64,000 nt of DNA. It comes from Marinagarivorans algicola (GTDB lineage Bacteria; Pseudomonadota; Gammaproteobacteria; Pseudomonadales; Cellvibrionaceae). The translations under genes and the position numbers were made by a program. Below the pieces are notes generated by a model that saw only the letters and a program-made list of their open reading frames with translations, was not told where the DNA came from and did no database searches. The stretch's first letter is position 1, and each line of letters begins with the position of its first letter. The stretch lies in contig NZ_LGAK01000003.1 of assembly GCF_001292705.1 (NCBI RefSeq), forward strand, positions 62,001-126,000, given 5' to 3'. Below are positions 16,468 to 25,722 of the stretch, in pieces.

Positions 16468-17715
16468 TTATTCGTAACGCAGTGCGCTAGCCGGATTCAC
16501 CTGGCTCGCTTTCCAGGCAGGATACAGTGTTGCCAGCAAACATAAGCCAATAGCAGTCATCACAACCTGTGCAATATCTTGCCATAATATATTGATAGGT
16601 AAATAAGTTAAGGGGTAAACATCGGAGGTTAAGAACTGCGTATTAAAAACCCACTCAATAAGTGTTAATACATCGCCCACTATCAGAGATAAACACACTC
16701 CCAATACAACGCCAAGTAGTGCGCCAACAATACCAATCACAGCACCTTGCACAATAAAAACGGTCATAATTTCACCCGTTGTTGCACCCAGTGTCCGTAA
16801 AATAGCAATAGCGCCTTGCTTTTCGACAACAACCATAATTAAGGTACTCACCACATTAAATGCCGCAATACCCACAATTAAAGACATCAACAAGGCTACC
16901 AGACGCTTAGACATATGAATAGCATGATAAAGGTTACCATGTGTGCTTAGCCAGCTGGTACCGTAATAACCACGCCCTAGATCAGTGACCACATGCCACA
17001 ATATATTTTGTGCTTGAAATAAGTCATCCAGCTTTAGCCGTAAGCCGGTGACTCTACCGCTCGAGGTGAGCTGCTGAGCTTGCTGCAAGGGCATGAGTGC
17101 TAATTTTGCATCCACCTCGGTGTGCGTGAGCAATATTGCAATCACCTGAGCATAGACCACACTCGGTGGCGCCTTCGCGTTTAAGCTATTAGGTACCACC
17201 ACCATGACACTATCGCCGGTAGTTGCGCCAATTGTTTGCGCAATACTGGCTCCTAAAATGATACTAGGTTCAGCCGGAGCTCCCGCGGAGACACTCGACA
17301 AATGATTTAACGCATCGGCGGTTAAATACTGCCCAATATCAGATACCTGCTGCTCAGCTGTAGGCTCAACACCGTAAATTGCAACGGGCTCTGCACGATT
17401 GCCTACACCAACTAACGCCCGCAACTCAACAAACGGCGAAGCGGCCAGCACCTGAGGGTTTCTTTCAACTTGAACTTTCAAACTTTGCCAATCATCGATA
17501 CCTTCGCGATGGTAAATTGAGGCTTGTGGTAATAAGCTGAGTATTTTTTCACGCAGTTCTTTATCAAAGCCATTCATGATCGACAGGACAACAATCAGCA
17601 TACCCACACCGACAATGAGACCCATCATTGATACACGCGATAAAAAAGCCACTAACAAATTACGTTGACGCGCACCCACATAACGCAAACCAATAAAAAT
17701 CGAAAATTTAGGCAT
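16468..17715 (-). CDS. Lipoprotein-releasing ABC transporter permease (LolC/LolE family)
   Basis: A 415-residue inner-membrane permease with the LolC/E layout: an N-terminal TM after GLRYVGARQRN, a large periplasmic domain (about 50-265), and three C-terminal TMs beginning near FNVVSTLIMVVVEK. With its paralogue and LolD it extracts outer-membrane lipoproteins from the inner membrane and passes them to LolA. It is the third gene of the set and lies 17 bases after lolD. By position it corresponds to E. coli lolE, but its periplasmic start (LLPQASIYH) is nearer to LolC, so I give no symbol. Confidence 0.88.
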   Translation of the reverse strand: MPKFSIFIGLRYVGARQRNLLVAFLSRVSMMGLIVGVGMLIVVLSIMNGFDKELREKILSLLPQASIYHREGIDDWQSLKVQVERNPQVLAASPFVELRALVGVGNRAEPVAIYGVEPTAEQQVSDIGQYLTADALNHLSSVSAGAPAEPSIILGASIAQTIGATTGDSVMVVVPNSLNAKAPPSVVYAQVIAILLTHTEVDAKLALMPLQQAQQLTSSGRVTGLRLKLDDLFQAQNILWHVVTDLGRGYYGTSWLSTHGNLYHAIHMSKRLVALLMSLIVGIAAFNVVSTLIMVVVEKQGAIAILRTLGATTGEIMTVFIVQGAVIGIVGALLGVVLGVCLSLIVGDVLTLIEWVFNTQFLTSDVYPLTYLPINILWQDIAQVVMTAIGLCLLATLYPAWKASQVNPASALRYE

Positions 17716-17732
17716 AAAAGTTCAATCGCTCG

Positions 17733-18434
17733 CTATAGTGACGCAGGTATCTCGGCGCTAAGAATGTGTAAAGCGCCATCTTTTAACTCTAATACACGGT
17801 CCAAATCGCGTGCAATGGTCATATCATGTGTCACCACGACAAAAGCCGTCGCCAGTTGCTGGCTGAGCTCGCGCATCAATTCACGTACTGCGTTAGCATT
17901 GTGACTGTCCAAGTTACCGGTAGGCTCATCCATCAGTACACACGCCGGCTCACACACCAAGGCCCGAGCAACAGCGACACGTTGGCGCTCCCCCCCCGAA
18001 AGTTCGCTAGGTTTATGGCCCCTACGTGATTGCAGGCCCACTTTTGCCAACAAAGCTTCAGCTCGTGCATAGGCCGCTTTTTTACTGTGCTTTGCGATCA
18101 ATAATGGCATTGCAGTGTTTTCTAAAGCCGTAAACTCACCGAGTAAGTGGTGAAACTGATACACAAAGCCCAAATGTTGATTGCGAATGCGTCCGCGTTC
18201 ATTTTCACTCAAGCGCGAAAACGCCTGACCTTGCAAAGTCACCGTACCGGCTGAGGGCTTATCGAGCCCCCCTAATATATTGAGTAACGTTGATTTTCCC
18301 GCTCCTGAAGCACCGACAATAGCCGTTTGAGTCGAAGGCATTAATTGCACATCTAAGCCCTTGAGCACATCAACTTTTAATGCGCCTTCACCATAACTTT
18401 TTACCACACCTTGGCACTCTAAAACTGCTGTCAT
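17733..18434 (-). CDS. lolD: LolD lipoprotein-releasing ABC ATPase
   Basis: A 233-residue ABC ATPase with Walker [10 protein letters not shown] (about 41-49), the LolD-typical [21 protein letters not shown] run, signature [15 protein letters not shown], and Walker [13 protein letters not shown]. It powers lipoprotein release by the two flanking permeases. It lies between them on the same strand, which identifies it as LolD rather than FtsE or MacB. The length is normal. Confidence 0.93.
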   Translation of the reverse strand: MTAVLECQGVVKSYGEGALKVDVLKGLDVQLMPSTQTAIVGASGAGKSTLLNILGGLDKPSAGTVTLQGQAFSRLSENERGRIRNQHLGFVYQFHHLLGEFTALENTAMPLLIAKHSKKAAYARAEALLAKVGLQSRRGHKPSELSGGERQRVAVARALVCEPACVLMDEPTGNLDSHNANAVRELMRELSQQLATAFVVVTHDMTIARDLDRVLELKDGALHILSAEIPASL

Positions 18435-18522
18435 GAATCAACCTAAATTTAATGAATTCGCAAACAAACTAAACATCACAACCGTGGTGACAGTCAAAAA
18501 GTCGCACCACGTCTATACTGCG

Positions 18523-19764
18523 TTAAATGTTGTACCTCAATGCTTCGGCTGGTGCTATTTGGCTGGCCCGGTAAGCTGGGTAAATGCTGGCGAGAATGCT
18601 CACCAACAATGCACCGGTACACACCATAGCGCTATCATAAGGTCGCCATTGAGAGGGAAGCTCGGTCACAAAGTACACACTAGGATCAAAGACACGCAAG
18701 CCAAAAAGTTGCTCTAACCATGCCACCACGTCAGGAATATACAGCGCGCCCAGTATCCCAAAACTTGCGCCCATTACTATCCCCACAACTCCTAAGGTGA
18801 GCCCTTGCGTCATAAAAATAGCTACCACATTGCTCGAGCTAAGCCCCATGGTACGCAAAACGGCGATATCACTGCGCTTCTCGGCAATCATCATGACCAA
18901 GCTGGTCACAATATTAAATGCGGCCACGGCAATAATAATACCCAACAAAAAACCAACGACTGTTTTTTCCATTTTAACCGCTTGAAACAAGTGTCCTTGG
19001 GTAGTGCTCCAGTCCGTCACTTTAGCGTGTGCAACCTGTTGAGCCAATTGATTCAACACATGAGGTGCGCTATAGATGTCGTCAGTTTTGACTTTGAGAC
19101 CGTGGCTTTTATTGCCCAAGCGCAGTAGCTTTTGACTGTCGGCCAAGTGCATAAGCACTAGTGTTTGATCACCTTGGGCACCAGTATCAAAAATGCCAGC
19201 AATCGTAAAGGCACGGCTTCGCGGGAAAACACCGGCTGGTGTAATCATGACCTCGGGTAAAGTCATCGTCACCGTATCACCGACCCCAGCACCCAAAAAG
19301 CGCGCCAATAAGCCACCCATTAAAATATTGTACTCGCCCGCTTTCAAATCGCTCATATTTCCCTGGCGCATAAAGTTATGCACACCCGATACTGCCGGCT
19401 CATACAGTGGATCAACACCGAGTATTTCGACACCTCTAGCATTGCCAGCAAACGTTAATAACCCATTCGTTTTGACAAACGGTGCCAGACCTTGCACTCC
19501 CACGCTACCGTGTAATTGACCCATTAATGCTTCGGGATCACTTAACCCTCCTACTGGCTCAATAAAGCCATGTGGGACTGTGCGTAATATGCGCTCTTTG
19601 AGTTCACGGTCAAAACCATTCATCACCGATAACACAACAATCAGCGCAAACACGCCAAGCGCCATGCCCAAAAAGGCAAAGAGACTCACAAAGGAAATAA
19701 ACGCATTACTGCGCTTGGCCCGCAAATAGCGAAGACCGATCATGACAGGAAGATAATTTTGCAT
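18523..19764 (-). CDS. Lipoprotein-releasing ABC transporter permease (first of lolCDE)
   Basis: A 413-residue permease of the LolC/E family and the first gene of the operon. It has the GLRYLRAKRSNAF start and first TM, VLSVMNGFDRELKERIL, a periplasmic domain, and C-terminal TMs beginning near FNIVTSLVMMIAEK. It ends with PAEALRY, as does its paralogue. I chose the Met at 19764 because the in-frame start 33 bases upstream adds residues not typical of the family. By gene order it is lolC, but VPHGFIE after the first TM is typical of E. coli LolE, so the subtype is uncertain. A PilZ gene is divergent. Confidence 0.88.
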   Translation of the reverse strand: MQNYLPVMIGLRYLRAKRSNAFISFVSLFAFLGMALGVFALIVVLSVMNGFDRELKERILRTVPHGFIEPVGGLSDPEALMGQLHGSVGVQGLAPFVKTNGLLTFAGNARGVEILGVDPLYEPAVSGVHNFMRQGNMSDLKAGEYNILMGGLLARFLGAGVGDTVTMTLPEVMITPAGVFPRSRAFTIAGIFDTGAQGDQTLVLMHLADSQKLLRLGNKSHGLKVKTDDIYSAPHVLNQLAQQVAHAKVTDWSTTQGHLFQAVKMEKTVVGFLLGIIIAVAAFNIVTSLVMMIAEKRSDIAVLRTMGLSSSNVVAIFMTQGLTLGVVGIVMGASFGILGALYIPDVVAWLEQLFGLRVFDPSVYFVTELPSQWRPYDSAMVCTGALLVSILASIYPAYRASQIAPAEALRYNI

Positions 19765-19909
19765 GGGCGCATTAGACCCAATAATCCACGCAACCACAAG
19801 TGGCGATCGCGCTAGTCTATGCTTTTATTAATACAAATTCATATGTTTGCGCACTAAAATGTGCCATGCCTATCAACACAACTGGCTTAAATGCTGAGGC
19901 AGCACGGTT

Positions 19910-20503
19910 ATGACTATAAAAGATCCTTCCTCTCATGTTAACTCACTGGCCAAACCCACAGTGCCTTCAGCAAAAGAGCGTCGAGAGTTTTTCCGTATTG
20001 ATAATGATGTTATTTTTGATGTGCAACCCGTCGATAAGCAGACTATCGATACTATGCCAGCGATCGACGTTGTCAGCGATGGACCTAGCTGGCAAGTACT
20101 CGAGGCATTGTCTGCATTGGATCAAAAAACTCAGCACTGTGCCAGTGCACTAAATACCAAACAACCAGCACTAGGGCAGTACTTAGGCTTGATCAACGAT
20201 AAAATTGATCTCATTGCGCGTCATAGTATTTTTAGCCATTATCAACACCTTCCCAAAACACGCATCAGCTTAAGCGAAGAGGGCTTGGCCTTTAAAAACT
20301 CACGTATGCTCTACAAAAATAGCTTTGTTGTTGTACGCATCATTTTTTTGCCGCACTTTGCACCGGTAGTGAGTTTTGCGCAGGTAATACGCTGCGAAAG
20401 CCGTGACAATAGCTACAATGTCGCAGCTAAATTTTATCAGCTAGCCCCAGCACAACAACAAGTCATTGCAAATACATTGATTAAAGCCCAACAACGCGCA
20501 TAA
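19910..20503 (+). CDS. PilZ-domain protein
   Basis: A 197-residue soluble protein. ERREFFRI near residue 25 fits the RxxxR c-di-GMP motif of PilZ domains, and SLSEEG near residue 124 stands where D/NxSxxG is expected, with Ser replacing the first Asp/Asn. The spacing of about 100 residues between the motifs shows an insert between them, as in PilZ proteins of the YcgR-like or PA2989-like kind. It is divergent from lolCDE, an arrangement also known in Pseudomonas. Binding of c-di-GMP is likely but weakened by the substitution. Confidence 0.75.
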   Translation: MTIKDPSSHVNSLAKPTVPSAKERREFFRIDNDVIFDVQPVDKQTIDTMPAIDVVSDGPSWQVLEALSALDQKTQHCASALNTKQPALGQYLGLINDKIDLIARHSIFSHYQHLPKTRISLSEEGLAFKNSRMLYKNSFVVVRIIFLPHFAPVVSFAQVIRCESRDNSYNVAAKFYQLAPAQQQVIANTLIKAQQRA

Positions 20504-20617
20504 TAATGGCGTATAGCTGAGTCAATAGCCCTTTCACAACGTCATGATCGTACTCGCTCAACCATACGACACACCGACCACTGCATATTGATAGCAAACC
20601 AGCCTCCAGGAGTTAAC

Positions 20618-20917
20618 ATGAAACACACACAGAGTCTTATGATCAATCTTGGTCTTACTTGCGCGCTAAGCTTTTCCAGTATAACGGCAGCTAATGCCGA
20701 AACACTCGCGATCCCGCTAGGCCAACAAGGCAATCATTGGGAAGTCGCACGCCCCGCCACTGGCATGAGCAAAGCGCAAGTTAGCGCAGAGTATGGCGAG
20801 CCACTCGAGCGCAGTGGACCGGTCGGCGACCCTGGTATTTACATTTGGACGTATGATAAATTTAAAGTGTATTTTGAAGGGGAACGCGTGATTCATAGCG
20901 TTGTTATTGCCCAGTAA
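20618..20917 (+). CDS. Small secreted protein of unknown function
   Basis: A 99-residue exported protein with a signal peptide of about 25 residues (ending ANA), then a short domain with MSKAQVSAEYGEP and YIWTYDKFKVYFEGERV. This resembles the SmpA/OmlA-like fold found in many small periplasmic proteins. A good ribosome site (CAGGAG) lies before this ATG, which decides the start. It follows the PilZ gene by 115 bases. It ends 18 bases before a repeat element that may have changed what lies downstream. Function is not known. Confidence 0.7.
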   Translation: MKHTQSLMINLGLTCALSFSSITAANAETLAIPLGQQGNHWEVARPATGMSKAQVSAEYGEPLERSGPVGDPGIYIWTYDKFKVYFEGERVIHSVVIAQ

Positions 20918-20935
20918 CATCGTCTATTTCACAAT

Positions 20936-21108
20936 AATATTGGTAACTATTCAGAGGTAGCGAAATTGGGTCAGAGGTACCGAAATTGGGCCGTTCAAGC
21001 CATCGATGGGCGCTATATAAGCCCTCTCGGCGCTTAAATACCCAGAAAACAATCCATCAGTACCCTATCAGGTGAATTTTTCAGCTTGGCTGAATAGTTA
21101 CTAATATT
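20936..21108 (-). repeat. MITE-like inverted-repeat element, copy 1
   Basis: A 173-bp noncoding element bounded by 19-base terminal inverted repeats (20936-20954 and 21090-21108, one mismatch; core GTAACTATTCAG). Inside are two tandem 20-base units at 20951-20990 (pattern TCAGAGGTASCGAAATTGGG). Read on the minus strand, it shares CCATCGATGGCTTGA, CCCAATTTCGGTACCTCT and TGGATTGTTTTCTGGG with the element at 53612-53909. There is no ORF and no transposase, so it would be non-autonomous. The tandem 20-base ends resemble those of some IS families; which one is unknown. Confidence 0.75.
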
Positions 21109-21175
21109 TACCATTTATTTTGACTCCGTGCGACCTGCAGAACCTGTGAGTCGCCCATAATATGCAGGCTCCCGT

Positions 21176-22285
21176 GTGCTCGATGAAATAACGAACGGCA
21201 ACAATACGCTAGTCCCTAATTTACAAACAATTAGCCAAATTTTTACGGTGTTAGAAGGTGTATTTTTACTAGCCTGCTTGATCTGTATGCTGCTGGCCAA
21301 ATATATCATCGAATACTTTAGCGATAAAATACCCGCCCCAAAACGGGCACTGCGCGTTGCCGGTGTACGCGGCATCTGCCTAGCCGCCATTTCAATATTA
21401 ATGTATATCGAGGTCCCTAGTGAGCTCAGCCAACAATATGGGCTAGTGACTGCTTTAGCCATTTTGGCCAGTGTGTACTTATGCTATTTGGGCAACTTTA
21501 TTAGCGCCTATTTCATCTTTAAGCGCTTTGGTAAAAGCCGTACTATTGGCCAAAACACCATCACCATACCCACCTACCAAACACGTGCACTGTCTTTATT
21601 GAGCAGTTTATTCTTCTTAATACTGGCCATTGTGGCTATTGTTCAGCAATTAGGTTTTAGTAATTTGCTAGAGGCCGGCGGCGTCATTGGCGTCATTGGC
21701 GTGATGCTCGCATTAACTCAAGGCTCATGGGCACCCGACATTATCAGTGGGCTCATACTGCTCAATAGTGACATGATCGAGGAAGGGGATATTTTAGAGC
21801 TACCCAATGGCACGATTGCCGAGGTATTTAAAACAAAAATGTTCCACACGGAACTTTTTGATATTGCACACAACAACCGTATTATGGTGCGCAATACGAC
21901 GCTACGCGATCGAACGTTGAGTAATCTATCGCGTTTTGCCAGCCACAAAGGGTTACGTATTTGCCTACCCTTTAATATTGACTACCAAACGCCCGCCGAG
22001 GCCGTAGAGGCACTCTTTGAACAAGTTGGTGTGCACGCTAGCGAACAAGACATAGCCTTTGAGAGCACGCACGGCATTAAAACCGTCTTGATGGAAGCCG
22101 GCGATCATGCCTTGCAATGGGGTTTTATTTTTCACACTAAAGCCCCCGAGCAGCTTATTGATTCAAAGCGAAGCTTTAGGTTACTCATGCAGCAAGAAGC
22201 ACATGCACGCAATATTAGCTTGGCCACCCCGCTCACCCATATCGTCAATTTAGAAGCCCCACCCAAAGCGCAACAAGCGCTGTAA
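21176..22285 (+). CDS. MscS-family mechanosensitive channel protein
   Basis: A 369-residue membrane protein with four to five predicted TMs in the first half. The pore-lining and beta-domain start reads GGVIGVIGVMLALTQGSWAPDIISGL, followed by ILELPNGTIAEVFKTKMF and RNTTLRDRTLSN, typical of MscS. It should open under membrane tension and release solutes during osmotic downshock. The start is uncertain: an in-frame stop lies at 21158 and only a GTG (21176) is available at the N-terminus, with no clear ribosome site. A repeat element ends 67 bases upstream and may have replaced the original 5' region. Confidence 0.8.
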   Translation: MLDEITNGNNTLVPNLQTISQIFTVLEGVFLLACLICMLLAKYIIEYFSDKIPAPKRALRVAGVRGICLAAISILMYIEVPSELSQQYGLVTALAILASVYLCYLGNFISAYFIFKRFGKSRTIGQNTITIPTYQTRALSLLSSLFFLILAIVAIVQQLGFSNLLEAGGVIGVIGVMLALTQGSWAPDIISGLILLNSDMIEEGDILELPNGTIAEVFKTKMFHTELFDIAHNNRIMVRNTTLRDRTLSNLSRFASHKGLRICLPFNIDYQTPAEAVEALFEQVGVHASEQDIAFESTHGIKTVLMEAGDHALQWGFIFHTKAPEQLIDSKRSFRLLMQQEAHARNISLATPLTHIVNLEAPPKAQQAL

Positions 22286-22302
22286 TATTACAAACACCAT
22301 AA

Positions 22303-22338
22303 AAAAACCCTGCTCAAAGATACTTGAGCAGGGTTTTG
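22303..22338. terminator. Bidirectional terminator between MscS and acyl-CoA dehydrogenase genes
   Basis: Twelve-bp stem (AACCCTGCTCAA at 22306-22317 with TTGAGCAGGGTT at 22324-22335). Seven A precede it, which give a T run on the minus strand for the acyl-CoA dehydrogenase, and four T follow on the plus strand. Confidence 0.88.
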
Positions 22339-22363
22339 AGTTATGCAGACTTAACCTGAGTAT

Positions 22364-24166
22364 TTAGAACTGGAAATGGTCCGCTTCTAAATCTAATAAG
22401 TTGGTAGCGCCTGATTTCATAGTAGCCATTAAACTTTGTGTACGCGGTAAGATGCGCGCAAAGTAAAAGTTTGCAGTCTTGATTTTTGCCTTATAAAAAT
22501 CAGCTTCTTCACCAGCTTGCTTTTCATTGGCTAATAAAGCGGCGCGAGCCCAAAAGTATGCCAAAACAATGTAGCCTGAATACATTAAGTAATCGACACT
22601 TGCCGCACCCACTTCTTCAGGGTTTTCCATCGCAGCTAAGCCAATATGCATAGTGACATCGCCCCACTCTTTATTGAGGGCTGATAAAGGCTCAATGTAT
22701 GCTGCCATGGCGGCGTTATCTTTGTTGGCTTCACAAAACTTATGTACAATTTTGGTAAAGCGACGCAAGGTAGCACCTTGTGTTTGTAACACCTTACGGC
22801 CTAACAAATCTAACGCTTGGATACCTGTTGTGCCTTCATACAACATGGAGATTCGACTATCGCGTACGTTTTGCTCAACACCCCACTCAGCAATATAGCC
22901 ATGACCACCAAAACACTGCATGGCTAAGTTGGCTGACTCAAAACCCGTTTCTGTCATAAACGCTTTAGCAATAGGCGTTAGCAAGGCCAATAACTCGCTA
23001 GCTTCTGCTTTTTTGTCATCACTGCCGTGAGCATCATTATCAACTAGCTGAGCAATGTAGTAGGCCAACATACGGCCGCCTTCAGCAAAAGCTTTTTGCG
23101 TTAACAACATGCGACGTACATCAGGATGTACAATAATAGGATCAGCAGGGCCGTCGGGATTTTTAGCGCCACTTAACGCTCGCATTTGCAAACGATCAGT
23201 CGCATACGCTAATGACTTTTGGAAACCTAATTCGGCATGTGCTAAACCCTGCAACGCCGTGCCTAAGCGTGCGCTGTTCATAAAGGTAAACATGCAGTTA
23301 AGACCGCGATTTGGCTCGCCAATGAGGTATCCTTTAGCACCATCAAAATTGAGTACGCAGGTTGCATTACCGTGGATACCCATTTTATGCTCTAATGAAC
23401 CGCATGCTACGCCATTGCGCTCGCCAATTTTAATCCCGCCAGCACCATCATCGGCTGGTACAAACTTAGGTACGATAAAGAGCGAAATACCTCGTGTGCC
23501 TGCCGGTGCATCTGGTAGGCGTGCCAACACAATATGGACAATGTTTTCGGCAAGATCGTGCTCACCCGCCGAAATGAAGATTTTGGTACCTGTTAATGCA
23601 TAACTACCGTCTTCTGCGGGTACAGCTTTGGTTTTCAGCATTCCTAAGTCGGTACCGCAATGAGGCTCAGTCAAGCACATTGTGCCCGTCCAAGTACCCT
23701 CAACAAGCTTAGTGAGGTACGTCTGCTTTTGCTCTTCGGTACCGTGAGCAACTAAGGTTCTCATGGCGCCATGAGACAGCCCAGGGTACATTCCCCACGA
23801 CCAGTTAGCAGTGCCTACCATTTCGCTAATGATAGGCTCTAACGAGTCAGGTAAACCTTGGCCACCGTATTTCTCATCATGGCTCATACTCGGCCAGCCA
23901 GCATCAACATATTGCTGATACGCTTCTTTAAAGCCGTCTGGTGTTTTGACTTCACCATTATTAAAGGTACAACCTTGTATATCTCCAATGCGGTTTAAAG
24001 GGGCAATAACGTTTTCACAAAACTTACCAGCCTCCTCGACAACAGCATCAATAACATCACGTGTTGCATTTTCACCACCAGGTAAAGTTGCACAATGTCC
24101 TTCGTAATCTAAGAGTTCATGTAAAACAAACTGCATATCACGGACGGGGACTTTATAATCGTTCAT
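22364..24166 (-). CDS. Acyl-CoA dehydrogenase
   Basis: A 600-residue FAD enzyme of fatty-acid beta-oxidation, introducing the alpha-beta double bond of acyl-CoA. It has the three acyl-CoA dehydrogenase domains: N-terminal helical (about 40-155), beta domain with CLTEPHCGTDLG (about 165) and FISAGEHDLAEN, and a C-terminal helical domain with CFGGHGY and the catalytic-Glu region MLYEGTTGIQALD (about 435). The extra C-terminal 130 residues fit the long FadE-like subfamily of Pseudomonas and relatives. Chain-length preference is unknown. An AraC regulator gene lies 214 bases upstream on the same strand. Confidence 0.92.
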   Translation of the reverse strand: MNDYKVPVRDMQFVLHELLDYEGHCATLPGGENATRDVIDAVVEEAGKFCENVIAPLNRIGDIQGCTFNNGEVKTPDGFKEAYQQYVDAGWPSMSHDEKYGGQGLPDSLEPIISEMVGTANWSWGMYPGLSHGAMRTLVAHGTEEQKQTYLTKLVEGTWTGTMCLTEPHCGTDLGMLKTKAVPAEDGSYALTGTKIFISAGEHDLAENIVHIVLARLPDAPAGTRGISLFIVPKFVPADDGAGGIKIGERNGVACGSLEHKMGIHGNATCVLNFDGAKGYLIGEPNRGLNCMFTFMNSARLGTALQGLAHAELGFQKSLAYATDRLQMRALSGAKNPDGPADPIIVHPDVRRMLLTQKAFAEGGRMLAYYIAQLVDNDAHGSDDKKAEASELLALLTPIAKAFMTETGFESANLAMQCFGGHGYIAEWGVEQNVRDSRISMLYEGTTGIQALDLLGRKVLQTQGATLRRFTKIVHKFCEANKDNAAMAAYIEPLSALNKEWGDVTMHIGLAAMENPEEVGAASVDYLMYSGYIVLAYFWARAALLANEKQAGEEADFYKAKIKTANFYFARILPRTQSLMATMKSGATNLLDLEADHFQF

Positions 24167-24379
24167 AACTCGCCTCTTGTATTTTTGATTTCGCGTTTAT
24201 TGTAGTGCTAAAACCAGCGATTATTATGTGGCCAATTGATGCATGTTTGATCACCTTAACGGTTATTAATAACGTAAAAAATGACAACAGCACCAAACAT
24301 TAGCAAGTTAAACAGATGCATAAGTTTAGGCTATAAACGCAAAATTGTTAGTTCTTTTTGCGCCAATTTAATAGCCAAA

Positions 24380-25414
24380 CTAAACACCGAGAAACTTTTT
24401 ACGGTATTGCCCCGGTGTTGTACCAGTCCATTTTTTAAAAGCGCGAAAAAAAGCACTCGGCTCATCAAAACCTAAACGCTCGGCGACCATCACATTGGTC
24501 AAATCGCGACAAGTTAACAGCTGTATCGCAGCCTCTAAGCGACATTCGTCCTTCAACGTTTGATAGGCCGAATTTTCTTCTGCTAAATGCCTTCGCAATG
24601 TGGTGACAGACATATTTAAAGACTCAGCAACCGCTTCAGCGGATGGCATATTACGACCGACATCTTTGTTGAGTAACGAGCGTACTTTTTCGGCGGTAGT
24701 AATTTGACTGGAGTCTTGCGTCACCAATTGGTAAGGCGCTGTACGCAAAAAATCAGGGAGCGAGTGCGGGCTCTGAATAATAGGACGCTCAAGCACATTT
24801 AAAGGATACAGTAAGGCGTTAACAGGCTGGTTGTATTGCACATCTTGCTCACACAAAGCCCGCACGCTTTGCAACGTATCACCAGAGGCAAAGCTTAAGC
24901 GCAAACCCTCTAGGGGCAGGCTCGTACCTGCAAGCCAGCATGCCAATTGATGCGCGGCTACAAGTGTGGTGAAGATTTTCTCGGGGTGTGTATTCGCTTG
25001 GATCCCTGTAAACTCTTGTTCCGAACTGTGGCGCACAGGCGCCAGATAGACACGCGCTAGGCCTTGATATTCATCAACACTGTAGCGAACTTTAAACCCT
25101 TGGCAAATTTCAGCAAATTCACCCGCCAGCTCGAGCGCCTGCCTGATACTGCCCGCAGTCAATAAGGTTAAACACATTAACCTAAACGCGCCAACAGGCA
25201 CTTTACCGCCCGAAAACATGCCAAACCACTCATCACTGGTTAAAAAGATTAACCGGCGATAAAGCTGCCCATATTTAAACGCTGATAGATTTTCCAGCTC
25301 ATCTTCTTGTGGCAGCCCTAGCTCACCCAATAATGCTGTGCAATCCACACCTTCTTGTTTTGCCTCGCTCAGCAGGTGGCGAACCAGTGCTACGGGTGTT
25401 TTTGGTGTAAACAT
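24380..25414 (-). CDS. AraC-family transcriptional regulator
   Basis: A 344-residue regulator with an N-terminal Arabinose_bd-type ligand domain (about 20-200) and a C-terminal double helix-turn-helix (about 245-340; AEAVAESLNMSVTTLRRHL and MVAERLGFDEPSAFFRAFKK). This two-domain type often controls fatty-acid or alcohol degradation genes; with the acyl-CoA dehydrogenase next downstream, control of that gene is likely but inferred. Its ATG lies one base after the stop of the small membrane protein gene, so the two are coupled. Confidence 0.9.
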   Translation of the reverse strand: MFTPKTPVALVRHLLSEAKQEGVDCTALLGELGLPQEDELENLSAFKYGQLYRRLIFLTSDEWFGMFSGGKVPVGAFRLMCLTLLTAGSIRQALELAGEFAEICQGFKVRYSVDEYQGLARVYLAPVRHSSEQEFTGIQANTHPEKIFTTLVAAHQLACWLAGTSLPLEGLRLSFASGDTLQSVRALCEQDVQYNQPVNALLYPLNVLERPIIQSPHSLPDFLRTAPYQLVTQDSSQITTAEKVRSLLNKDVGRNMPSAEAVAESLNMSVTTLRRHLAEENSAYQTLKDECRLEAAIQLLTCRDLTNVMVAERLGFDEPSAFFRAFKKWTGTTPGQYRKKFLGV

Positions 25415-25415
25415 T

Positions 25416-25664
25416 TTATTTTTTGTCCCAATGTTGATCGTCGAGGCTTAGCGGGTTACCACGTATTAAACGCAGTACAAAACCCAAGACCGCCGCTAAA
25501 AGTATGATGCATAATAAAAAGCCTACTAACAATATCAAATAAGCAGCAGCCTCACTAACGGGTAGCTCCCATCCCCAAATAAACAGTCCAATAAAACACG
25601 CAGAAGCCAATAAATGACCCATAAAACGTGCCTTTTTACTAATTCTTAATCTGAATTTTGCCAT
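25416..25664 (-). CDS. Small two-TM membrane protein
   Basis: An 82-residue hypothetical protein: a basic N-terminus, two hydrophobic segments (about 14-31 and 38-65), then a charged tail ending DKK. It is coupled to the AraC gene (one base between stop and start). I do not recognise a family. Hydrophobicity and strict coupling are the only support that it is real and acts with the regulator or its targets. Confidence 0.65.
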   Translation of the reverse strand: MAKFRLRISKKARFMGHLLASACFIGLFIWGWELPVSEAAAYLILLVGFLLCIILLAAVLGFVLRLIRGNPLSLDDQHWDKK

Positions 25665-25722
25665 ATTCTATCTCGTTCTTGGCGATTAGATTCGCGCAAT
25701 AGTGCCGTGTGTAGCAAAAAGG

